DNA of 64,000 nucleotides, taken from the NCBI GenBank assembly GCA_012517355.1, contig JAAYVD010000103.1:32338-96337 (forward strand), given 5' to 3'. The translations under genes and the position numbers were made by a program. Below are positions 9,116 through 16,979 of the stretch, piece by piece. Every line of letters starts with the position of its first letter. The stretch's first letter is position 1. Under the pieces are notes generated by a model. The model was given only the letters and a program-made list of their open reading frames with translations, searched no databases and was not told the DNA's origin. Origin of the DNA: Candidatus Rifleibacteriota bacterium. GTDB lineage: Bacteria > Muiribacteriota > Ozemobacteria > Ozemobacterales > Ozemobacteraceae.

Positions 9116-9212
9116 GGGCCACCCTGCCAGGCCAGGTGATCGGCGATGGCCCACCCAAGCCGGAGTCCCTTGCAGAATGCCGTGGACACCTTCCGAAAGT
9201 CGGGGCCGAGAA

Positions 9213-9327
9213 GCGCAGAAACGGAATGAACCGGGAGGAGGTCAAGGAGGTCAAGGCGTTGCCTCGGCTACTGCGCTGTCGGACCACACTGGGCGCAGGA
9301 ATGGGATGAACCGCGAGGAGGTCAAGG
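9213..9327. repeat. Two 35-bp direct repeats, 80 bp apart
   Basis: Copies at 9213-9247 and 9293-9327 match at 31 of 35 positions; both contain GAGGAGGTCAAGG, and the GTCAAGG end is repeated again right after the first copy. Between and around them (9028-9460) I see no gene. The spacing suggests a local duplication of about 80 bp. Confidence 0.65.
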
Positions 9328-9343
9328 CAGGGCCGGTCAGTGA

Positions 9344-9637
<294 letters not shown>

Positions 9638-9695
9638 CCCCTTCGACCGATTCCCCGCCTGTCCACACCGCCGGCGGGGCGAGAGGAGAACGACC

Positions 9696-10928
9696 ATGGA
9701 ATGGATCAAGGACAAGCGAAGCATCTCCCCCGACGCGCGGGTTCCCATCAAGTCGTGGTGCCCCGACCCGGAGGCCGAGGCCCTGGCCCAGGCCGCCAAC
9801 CTGGCCGCCCACCCCGCCGTCGAGAGCCACGTGGCCCTGATGCCCGACTGCCACGTCGGCTACGGCATGCCCATCGGCGGCGTCATCGCCTGCCGCGAGG
9901 CGGTCATCCCCAACGCGGTCGGGGTCGATATCGGCTGCGGCATGGGCGCGGTGCGCACCACGGCACGGGTCGAGAGCCTGGCCGACCGGCAGAAGGTGCG
10001 CGCCATCCTCGAAGCGGTCAAGCGCCGGGTGCCGGTGGGCGAGGGGCACAGCCACCAGACCCGCCAGGAATGGAAGGGGTTCGGGGAATGGGAGGACTCG
10101 CTCGGCGGCGAGGAACCCGGCTGGCTGGGCCCGCACGGCCTCGGCCACGACCGCCAGAACCTCGGCACGCTGGGGGGCGGCAACCATTTCATCGAGATCC
10201 AGGCCGGCGCCGACGGCACCGTCTGGCTGATGCTCCATTCCGGCTCGCGCAACCTGGGATACCGTGTGGCGGCCCATTACCACAAACTCGCCCAGGCCCT
10301 CAACGTGCGCTGGAAGACCGGGCTTCCCGCCGCCGACCTCGCCTTCCTGCCCCTCGACACCGAGGAGGGGCGGGCCTACGTGCGCGACATGCGGTTCGCC
10401 CTGGCCTACGCCGCCGAGAACCGCCGCCGCATGATGGCGGTGGTCAAGGAAGCGATGGCCGACCACCTGCCGGGCATCGGGTTCCCCGAGGAGATCAACA
10501 TCCACCACAACTACGCCGCCACCGAGACCCACTTCGGGCGCCCCCTGTGGGTGCACCGGAAAGGCGCCACCTCGGCCCGCCTGGGCGAACTGGGCATCAT
10601 TCCCGGCAGCATGGGCACCCCGTCGTACATCGTGCGCGGCCTGGGCAACCCCGAGTCGTTCACCTCCTGCTCGCACGGCGCCGGGCGAACCATGGGCCGC
10701 GCCGAGGCCAGCCGCCGGCTCACTCTCGAGGAGTGCGACCGCGCCATGGAGGGCATCGTCTACGACCGCTGGCACAAGGGCGGCGGCGGCCGCCGCAAGA
10801 AGGGCGTCGGGTTCGACTTCGGCGAAGCCCCGCAGGCCTACAAGGACATCGACCGGGTCATCGCCAACCAGCTCGACCTGATCGAGCCGCTGGTCAAGCT
10901 CCGCCCCCTCGGCGTCATCAAGGGCTGA
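9696..10928 (+). CDS. rtcB: RNA-splicing ligase RtcB
   Basis: GTP- and Mn-dependent ligase joining RNA 2',3'-cyclic phosphate or 3'-phosphate ends to 5'-OH ends; cytoplasmic tRNA/rRNA repair. The 410 residues match the usual bacterial length. Seen in order: MPDCHVGYGMPIGGV (metal Cys/Asp region), VGVDIGCGMG, GGGNHFIEI (metal His), NIHHNYAATE (metal His), and CSHGAGRTMGR with His327, the residue that is guanylylated in the family. The C-terminus YKDID ... RPLGVIKG is typical. A GAGAGGAGAA ribosome site precedes the ATG. The only partner gene nearby is the rtcA remnant, so here RtcB apparently works without RtcA. Convergent with the next minus-strand gene, 3 bases apart. Confidence 0.97.
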   Translation: MEWIKDKRSISPDARVPIKSWCPDPEAEALAQAANLAAHPAVESHVALMPDCHVGYGMPIGGVIACREAVIPNAVGVDIGCGMGAVRTTARVESLADRQKVRAILEAVKRRVPVGEGHSHQTRQEWKGFGEWEDSLGGEEPGWLGPHGLGHDRQNLGTLGGGNHFIEIQAGADGTVWLMLHSGSRNLGYRVAAHYHKLAQALNVRWKTGLPAADLAFLPLDTEEGRAYVRDMRFALAYAAENRRRMMAVVKEAMADHLPGIGFPEEINIHHNYAATETHFGRPLWVHRKGATSARLGELGIIPGSMGTPSYIVRGLGNPESFTSCSHGAGRTMGRAEASRRLTLEECDRAMEGIVYDRWHKGGGGRRKKGVGFDFGEAPQAYKDIDRVIANQLDLIEPLVKLRPLGVIKG

Positions 10929-10931
10929 AAG

Positions 10932-12287
10932 TCAGGAGGCCACGCCGCAGGCCTTGAGCACCATCTGGAAGTAGGGGTCGCTGACGAACCGCGGCTTCTC
11001 CCGCATCCCACGCCGGTCGAACTCGGCCAGGATGGCGGGGCCCAGACCCCGCTCCTCAGCCAGGTATTTCAACAGCCAGCCGGCCCCCTTGCGGGCGTCG
11101 GGCCCCTTGGTAAACAGGCCGGCCACGACCGGGAGGGCGGGAACCAAGTCGTAGCCCCGCCTGGCAGCCACCTCCTCGAGGGCCTTGGCGACCTCCTCGT
11201 AGGCCCGGTGCCGTTTCCTCAGGAGGACGATGAGCGTCGGCACCACCGGGGTCAGGTCGTTCTTCGGCTGCCCAGCCAGGGTTCGCAGCACCTCACAGAC
11301 GGAGCGGATGAGGAGGGGTTCGCGACGCAGGATGTCCTCGAGGTCGCCCAGCCGCGCCGCCAGGGCCGCTCCCTTCCCACCAAGAACCCGAAGATAGTAC
11401 AAGGCAATGTCGCGCACGTCCCACTCGACATAGCGGGAGGTGCCATACCCATGGTCGAAACGGAGGAACGCCCTCCGCTCCCCCCCCGCCACTTCCAGCA
11501 GGACATCGAACAGTTCGCCTCGCCGCGAGGCCTTCCGCACCTGGGCCGCCAGGAATTCCCGCACGCCCGCCCCGACGTGGACGAGGTCGGTCACCGGCGC
11601 GTCGCCGGTGCCGATCCCGATCACCAACCCGGCGGCGGTGACCCGCACCACCGGGTCGCCATGCCCGAGCAGTTCCCGGCGCAGGCCTTCCCAGTCCTGC
11701 CGGCGCACGGACTCGTCGAACCGGGCCTCGACGGCATACCGCTGGATGTGCCCGTTGGGTGCCCCCATCCGAAGGACCCGGGAAAGATCGTCGAGAACCG
11801 CGTCATAGCCCGCCCGCAACCCCGCGACGGCCCGGGTCGCCTTGGCCACCAGGGCGTCCCGGCCAGCTTGGGCGACCCGGGTGGCCGGCGGCCCGCTCCC
11901 CTCGACGAACGCCTTGACCATCTGGCCCAGGGGGCGGGGCAGAGCGTCCCGCGGGTCACCGGCCAGGCGCTCGAGGAACCCGATGGCGGCCAGCGGGGTG
12001 TACCGCCGCAGCGAGGCCTGGTGGCACTTGGGGTCGTCCCAGCGCTCCCCCTCTTCGCGGTAGTGGGTGAAGAGATAGCAGGTCCCGCAGTCGGGACATT
12101 GCAACAGCCGGGTGGTGCTGTCCGCCGAGGAAGAACCCTCGTCGCGGGCCTCCACCACCGTGACCAGTCCGTCCAGTTCGGGAAAGGCGATCTCCTCCCG
12201 GATCTGGGGATCGTCGCGGTCCACCTGCTGCGGGATCGCGCAGCACCTGGCGCAGTCGGCGACCGACCGGCTCGCCGCCGGGGTCAC
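10932..12287 (-). CDS. Unrecognised helical-repeat protein with an N-terminal Cys motif
   Basis: 451 residues, cytoplasmic (no signal peptide or membrane segment). The N-terminus has two Cys clusters (DCARCC near 11-16; CPDCGTC near residue 65) that could bind a metal, followed by alpha-helical stretches of HEAT/ARM style (for example GHGDPVVRVTAAGLVIGIG and DILRREPLLIRSVCEVL). I cannot assign a function. The GTG start overlaps the TGA of the upstream gene (GTGA), so it is translationally coupled as the last gene of a three-gene unit with two DUF3857 proteins. Confidence 0.7.
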   Translation of the reverse strand: MTPAASRSVADCARCCAIPQQVDRDDPQIREEIAFPELDGLVTVVEARDEGSSSADSTTRLLQCPDCGTCYLFTHYREEGERWDDPKCHQASLRRYTPLAAIGFLERLAGDPRDALPRPLGQMVKAFVEGSGPPATRVAQAGRDALVAKATRAVAGLRAGYDAVLDDLSRVLRMGAPNGHIQRYAVEARFDESVRRQDWEGLRRELLGHGDPVVRVTAAGLVIGIGTGDAPVTDLVHVGAGVREFLAAQVRKASRRGELFDVLLEVAGGERRAFLRFDHGYGTSRYVEWDVRDIALYYLRVLGGKGAALAARLGDLEDILRREPLLIRSVCEVLRTLAGQPKNDLTPVVPTLIVLLRKRHRAYEEVAKALEEVAARRGYDLVPALPVVAGLFTKGPDARKGAGWLLKYLAEERGLGPAILAEFDRRGMREKPRFVSDPYFQMVLKACGVAS

Positions 12288-14599
12288 TTGCGGATGACGA
12301 CCAGCTGGTCGGTGGTCTCGGCCCGGGCTTCGATCAGCCTCTTGTAGAGGGGATAATCGGCTGGGGTCAGCCGGTCACGCTCCCGCACCAGCAGGTCGCG
12401 GAAGGTGAGGGTGCCCGCGGCATACCCATAGGTCGAGCCGTAGACCATCCCCGGGCCGACGGCGGTCACGCCCTCGGGCAGGGCGTGCAGGGTGAACCCC
12501 GGCGGCAGCCTGATGGAGAACCGCTGTTCGAGGCGGCCGAGCGTGCCCCAGGCCAGGTCGGTGAGCCGGCGCGGGGCGCCCACCAGGTTGGCGGAATAGG
12601 CATCCCGATCGAGGGGCATCGGGAACACCAGCAGGTCACTGCCGCTGCGCAGGGCGAAGTCGGGCACCTCGAACTCGAAGGTATAGACCAGGGGTTTGCT
12701 GACGTTGTCGAGGTTCTCGAACGAGACGTCCAGCAGCCGCGCCCCGGGGAACCGGGCATGCACGATGCGTTCGAACAACACCCGGATCTCGTCGCGGCTC
12801 TGGTTCTTCAGGGTCCGCGTTCCCGCCTGGCCGTTGCCGGTGGGCCGGGAAACCAGTTGCATGCGCAAAGAGCCGTCGGGCCGGAGTTCCCCTTCCCCCG
12901 TCACCACCTCCCCCTCGCCCTCCGGCGGGCAGAAGGGAACGCGCAGCGGAGCCCCGTCCGGCAGGTAGACGCCGGCCGCCCCTTGCAGGAAGGGGAGACG
13001 GACGTCGGGCCCGACGTGGTCGCCGATCGGCAGGGCGAGGTTGAAGGGCGCGGTGGCGCCTGGCAGCTCGACGACCAGGAAATCGGCCTGCCCCAGGGAG
13101 GGAACCTCGGGCAGGAAGGCCCCGCGATCCTTGTCACGGGCCAGCGCCAGCCGATGATCGACACCCGCGATGGTCAGCAGGGTGTGGTACAGGAAGGCGA
13201 GGTCGAGCAGACTCCCCTGTTTCTTCTGAAAGGTGAGGAGGGGTGGATGGGGCCGATAGGAAAAAGCCTGCGGATGGACGCCGACGTGGGTGAACTCCTT
13301 GCCCAGGAAGAGGAACAGCCACCGGGCCTTGGTGAGGGGGTCGGGGCCGTCCCGGGTCAGGCGGCCCACGATGGCGCGCAGGGCGGCGTCCTGCGCGGCC
13401 TCATCGACCATCTTCTGCAGTTCGGCGGCGTAGCCCGCCGCGACCGCCTTCCAGTCGTCGGCCAGGGCACAGACGACCCGCGGGGCCAGCCGGGCCAGCG
13501 AAGGCTGCTGCGGCTCCTCCAGCACCGGGGGCACCTCGCGCGCCTCGAAGGTGAGGATCTGGCGGCCGCCCTCCTCGGCGGTCCGGACCTCGACGGGAAT
13601 ACCATTTTCTTCAACCTTGTACGAAACCTTCTTCCCCGCGGGCAGGCTCACGACGAGCCGGGAGACCTGGCACGGTTCGTTCCCCCGCAGCAGCTTCTCG
13701 GCGTAGAACGGCAGCATGGGATCGGCCTTGGTGCGTTGCACGCGGTATTTCCACTCGACGATGGTGCCGATGCCGACTTCGGGGATGGCGAACTTGACGG
13801 TGTGGCGGCGCTGGTAAAGCGGAACCGTGGCGAAGTCGGACTCGTCGGCGATGGTGCGGTCGGAGACATACCGCACGGTGCCCGGGGAACCGCCGACCAG
13901 GCCGAGGAAGCCGGCCTTGCCGGGCGAGATGGCCCGACCGTATTCCAGGTCGAAGGTCTCCAGGTCGGGGAAGTAGGGGAACGAGGTGTTGGCGGTATCG
14001 CGGCCCGCCTCCTTGAGGACGACGAAGACGCGATGGACGGCATGGGTCCAGGTGCCGTCCTCGGCCAGGTCGTACCGCTCCTCGTCCAGCACGTCGACCC
14101 GCGTGGCTTCGGGAAACTCGGCGGCGGTGGGCATCTTGAGGATAGTGCGCTGCACAATGGAGTCCTTGATCCCGTCGATGGTGTCCTCACCCGGAGGCAT
14201 CCGCAGGACCTCGAGTTCGAGCTTGAGGACCTCGGTGGCGGTGAAGGTGCGCACCTTGCCGTCGACCTCGAAAGCCACCCGCTCGGGGGTGGCCGAGGCG
14301 ACCGTCCCGAACAGTTCGTCGCCGTTGTTGAGTGTCAACACGTCTCCGGTGGCGGTGGCGGGGACCAGGCCGCACAGCAGGACGAGCAGCAGGAGGACGG
14401 CCGCCCGCCGGTTGCCGGTGCCGAGGCCTGTGACCGACGGGGCGGCCCGACCGGCACGCGGTCCGGGTTTCCCTCTTGCGGCACTGGTGGACGACGCGGA
14501 CCCAGTGTTTTGCCCTGCACAAAGAGGCCACGCCCGGGAAGGCGCGGCGGGGATGGAGGAACGGGCGTTGGTGATGGCGGGATGGGCGTTCATGGTCAT
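12284..14599 (-). CDS. Exported DUF3857/transglutaminase-fold protein, catalytic residues lost
   Basis: A basic leader and hydrophobic core (RRAAVLLLLVLLCGLVPATATG) indicate export; the roughly 60 residues before it are atypical, so translation may start later. An N-terminal LNNGDELFGTV segment is followed by a DUF3857 domain (about residues 130-380), a transglutaminase-like region (about 390-560) and a C-terminal beta-rich domain. Where the active paralogue next door has GCCVDKA, this protein has GSLLDLA, and the catalytic His segment (THSIS in the paralogue) is also gone. It is probably a non-catalytic binding protein. The ATG overlaps the upstream stop (ATGA), so the paralogues are co-translated. 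Confidence 0.85.
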   Translation of the reverse strand: MTMNAHPAITNARSSIPAAPSRAWPLCAGQNTGSASSTSAARGKPGPRAGRAAPSVTGLGTGNRRAAVLLLLVLLCGLVPATATGDVLTLNNGDELFGTVASATPERVAFEVDGKVRTFTATEVLKLELEVLRMPPGEDTIDGIKDSIVQRTILKMPTAAEFPEATRVDVLDEERYDLAEDGTWTHAVHRVFVVLKEAGRDTANTSFPYFPDLETFDLEYGRAISPGKAGFLGLVGGSPGTVRYVSDRTIADESDFATVPLYQRRHTVKFAIPEVGIGTIVEWKYRVQRTKADPMLPFYAEKLLRGNEPCQVSRLVVSLPAGKKVSYKVEENGIPVEVRTAEEGGRQILTFEAREVPPVLEEPQQPSLARLAPRVVCALADDWKAVAAGYAAELQKMVDEAAQDAALRAIVGRLTRDGPDPLTKARWLFLFLGKEFTHVGVHPQAFSYRPHPPLLTFQKKQGSLLDLAFLYHTLLTIAGVDHRLALARDKDRGAFLPEVPSLGQADFLVVELPGATAPFNLALPIGDHVGPDVRLPFLQGAAGVYLPDGAPLRVPFCPPEGEGEVVTGEGELRPDGSLRMQLVSRPTGNGQAGTRTLKNQSRDEIRVLFERIVHARFPGARLLDVSFENLDNVSKPLVYTFEFEVPDFALRSGSDLLVFPMPLDRDAYSANLVGAPRRLTDLAWGTLGRLEQRFSIRLPPGFTLHALPEGVTAVGPGMVYGSTYGYAAGTLTFRDLLVRERDRLTPADYPLYKRLIEARAETTDQLVVIRK

Positions 14600-16716
14600 T
14601 CCCCTTTCTTCCCGGACTCCTGGCGCACCAGGAAGATCCGATCCTTCTTGAACCGCTCGACCCGCTGCACGTCGGCGCGGAAGGCGGCCAGGGCGGCCAG
14701 GGGCACCCGCTTGGCGAGGCGGTCGAACCGGCCACGGTAGGCGATGGTGCGGTCGCCGGTGGCGGTGAACGCGCCGCTGAACGAAAAGAACTCGGTCTTG
14801 ATATCGAGCGGCTCAGGCAGGCTGCGCACGCGCCACCCTGGAGGAAGGGTGATCGTCCCCTCGTCGAAGTGGCTTTCGGTCGAGTCATACTCGATCGGGT
14901 AGGAACGGGAGGCGAGGGCGAGTTCTGGGAACTCGAGGGCCTCGAGGAAGCCCGGCACCGGCATGATCGCCAGGTCGGCGATCTGGCGCGCATACGCCGG
15001 CAGCCGATAGACCAGGCCGACGGTCAGCGGCTTCTCCACTTCCTCCAGGTTGCGGATCTCGAACGACTCGAGGGCGGCTCCCTTGCCGAAGCTGTTGACG
15101 CGGCTCTGCCAGAACTTCTCGCGCTCGGCCGGCTTCAGCGACTTGAGGTATCCGCGGGTGCCGGCCTCGCGGTCGCCGGTGAAGAACCGCTCGGTTCGCA
15201 CCTGGAGCGTCCCGTCGAGGTCGAGGGTCATGGTGGAGACGATGCGCCGCTGGTTCTCCTCGGGAGCCTGCATGGGAATGAGGTCGAAGGACCGGTCGAA
15301 GGGGTCGAGGCACGACCGGCCCTGGTTGAACGAGCCGAAGGTGGGATAGCGGGAATCGTAGCCGGTCGAGTCGAGGTAGTATTTCCGGCCGTCGGCCCGG
15401 GTGATGCGGGAGATCGAGTGGGTGATGCCCAGGTTGGGGATGCGGGGGGACATCTCGTGGGAACCGGCGTTGATCAGCAGGGGCCCGTTGGGGATACCGA
15501 CCGCGTTCAGCATCGCCGAGAAGACCATCGCCTTGTCGACGCAGCACCCGAACTGCTTGGCCACCGTCTCGTGGGCGGGGTAGCTGCCGTAGAGGGTGGC
15601 GGCGTCGCCCTTGATGATGATGTAGCGGATGTTCTTCTGGATCCAGTGGTAGAGGCGCGCCACCTTCTCGTCGTCGGTGGCCGCGCCCTCGACCAGCTGC
15701 CGGGCCTGACTGGCCAGTTCGGGCGAGGGCGTGGTGTTGGCCTTCCAGTAGACGTTGATCCAGTCGAACACCTTGTCCCAGCCTTCGAACAGCGAGGCCT
15801 GCACGTAGGGCATGGCGTCGGCACCCCGTGGCATCAGCGGTTCCTCGACCAACGGCGGCACCTCGTTCAATTCCCAGGTGTAGGTCCGGGCCCCATCCTT
15901 CTCGCTTTCGGCCGGTTTGGCGCGTTCGGCGGGGAAATTGCGGGTTTCCCAGAACAACGGCTTGTCGGCGGGAGTGGTGATGGCCAGGCGGCTGCGGAAG
16001 ACGGGATCGCCGGTCTGGAAGTAGCTGATGGGAAAGAAGAATTCGCGATGGTAGGGGTTGAAGGTCTCGGTCTCCATGACCACCTCGACCAGGCTGCCGA
16101 TCTCGACCCCGGGAATGCGCACCGTCGCGTAGTGGTATTTCAGGAACATGCCGGGGCTCATCTGCGGCTTGGTGATCTTGACCTCCTCGAGGTTCGCCGC
16201 GAACACCTCCCCGTCGGGCCGGATGCACCGCGCCACAAGGATGTGGGCCCGTTCGCGCCCCTCCGTGAAAGCCATCGCCTGGTCGGCCAGGGACTTGTGG
16301 TCCTCCTTCATCACCTTGTACACCCCGCGCGAACGCAGCACCCAGGTGCCGTCAGGGCGGTACCGGTAGTCCATGTCGTCGAGCAGGACCAGCCCGCCGG
16401 CATCGGGATGCCGTGCCTCGAAGTCCGCCGCCTCGCTGGCCAGCCGCAGCACCTCCTGCACGTCGGCGGCCGGACCGGCCGCCTGGGAGGCCACCGTCCC
16501 GCCCACCCCGTACAGGATCTGCCGGACCTGGTCCCGGGCCAGCTCCCGGCCGTCATCGAGACGGACCGGACCGGTTCCCACCTCGAACGCCTGCGGCAGG
16601 CGCTCGCCGGTCTTCAGCTCGACGAGCGTCCCCGGGCAGGCCGCGGGAGGGAACCCGGCCTGCAACACCAGGCAAAGAAGGACGGACAGGATGAAAGATC
16701 CGCGGTGGCCGATCAT
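14596..16716 (-). CDS. Exported DUF3857 protein with an intact transglutaminase-like triad
   Basis: I chose the ATG at 16716 because AGGAGG lies six bases upstream, although an ATG at 16734 is in frame. A signal peptide (FILSVLLCLVLQAGFPPAA) starts the protein, then KTGERLPQ, a DUF3857 domain (about 95-320) and a transglutaminase-like domain in which FGCCVDKA (Cys391/392), THSISR and YYLDSTG provide the Cys-His-Asp triad. The C-terminal domain resembles that of the downstream paralogue. DUF3857-transglutaminase proteins are periplasmic or surface proteins of unknown substrate. First gene of a three-gene overlapping operon. Confidence 0.9.
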   Translation of the reverse strand: MIGHRGSFILSVLLCLVLQAGFPPAACPGTLVELKTGERLPQAFEVGTGPVRLDDGRELARDQVRQILYGVGGTVASQAAGPAADVQEVLRLASEAADFEARHPDAGGLVLLDDMDYRYRPDGTWVLRSRGVYKVMKEDHKSLADQAMAFTEGRERAHILVARCIRPDGEVFAANLEEVKITKPQMSPGMFLKYHYATVRIPGVEIGSLVEVVMETETFNPYHREFFFPISYFQTGDPVFRSRLAITTPADKPLFWETRNFPAERAKPAESEKDGARTYTWELNEVPPLVEEPLMPRGADAMPYVQASLFEGWDKVFDWINVYWKANTTPSPELASQARQLVEGAATDDEKVARLYHWIQKNIRYIIIKGDAATLYGSYPAHETVAKQFGCCVDKAMVFSAMLNAVGIPNGPLLINAGSHEMSPRIPNLGITHSISRITRADGRKYYLDSTGYDSRYPTFGSFNQGRSCLDPFDRSFDLIPMQAPEENQRRIVSTMTLDLDGTLQVRTERFFTGDREAGTRGYLKSLKPAEREKFWQSRVNSFGKGAALESFEIRNLEEVEKPLTVGLVYRLPAYARQIADLAIMPVPGFLEALEFPELALASRSYPIEYDSTESHFDEGTITLPPGWRVRSLPEPLDIKTEFFSFSGAFTATGDRTIAYRGRFDRLAKRVPLAALAAFRADVQRVERFKKDRIFLVRQESGKKGE

Positions 16717-16748
16717 GGGCGCCTCCTGGCACAACGACGTTCGGCCGC

Positions 16749-16778
16749 ATTATGCGCGAAAGACCCCAGGGAAAGCAA
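16749..16778 (-). promoter_or_regulatory. Promoter of the DUF3857 operon
   Basis: On the minus strand: TTGCTT (16773-16778), 18-base spacer, CATAAT (16749-16754). It lies about 33 bases upstream of the ATG at 16716. Confidence 0.5.
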
Positions 16779-16874
16779 CCGGTCAGGTTCGCCCGAGGTC
16801 CGCGACGCGTGCCACCCATCTCGTGACCCCGCGATCGCGGGGATCAACCGGCCAGGTTCCCCCGAGGTCCACGA
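16776..16874. repeat. Pair of 30-bp direct repeats flanking a perfect palindrome
   Basis: The copies at 16776-16805 and 16845-16874 differ at only 3 of 30 positions. Between them is CCCCGCGATCGCGGGG (16827-16842), a perfect 16-bp palindrome. The unit lies in the divergent intergenic region and its first copy touches the -35 of the minus-strand operon, so it could be a regulator site or a repeat remnant. Confidence 0.7.
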
Positions 16875-16942
16875 GACAGCCGGCCGGAGGCCGCTCGACA
16901 CCGGCTCCGGCCACCTCGGGTGGACGGTGATCTGGAGAACGC

Positions 16943-16972
16943 CTGGCATGCGCCGGATGATTCCCCTATAAT
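16943..16972 (+). promoter_or_regulatory. Promoter giving a possibly leaderless mRNA
   Basis: Consensus -10 TATAAT at 16967-16972 with CTGGCA (16943-16948) 18 bases upstream. A start point 7-8 bases after the -10 would fall on the ATG at 16980, and no ribosome site precedes that ATG. Leaderless translation is therefore plausible. Confidence 0.5.
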
Positions 16973-16979
16973 GGAAACC

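Noticed and set aside
9017..9327. CRISPR-like array
   Set aside because: Repeat units are short, imperfect and without regular spacers, and no cas genes are present.
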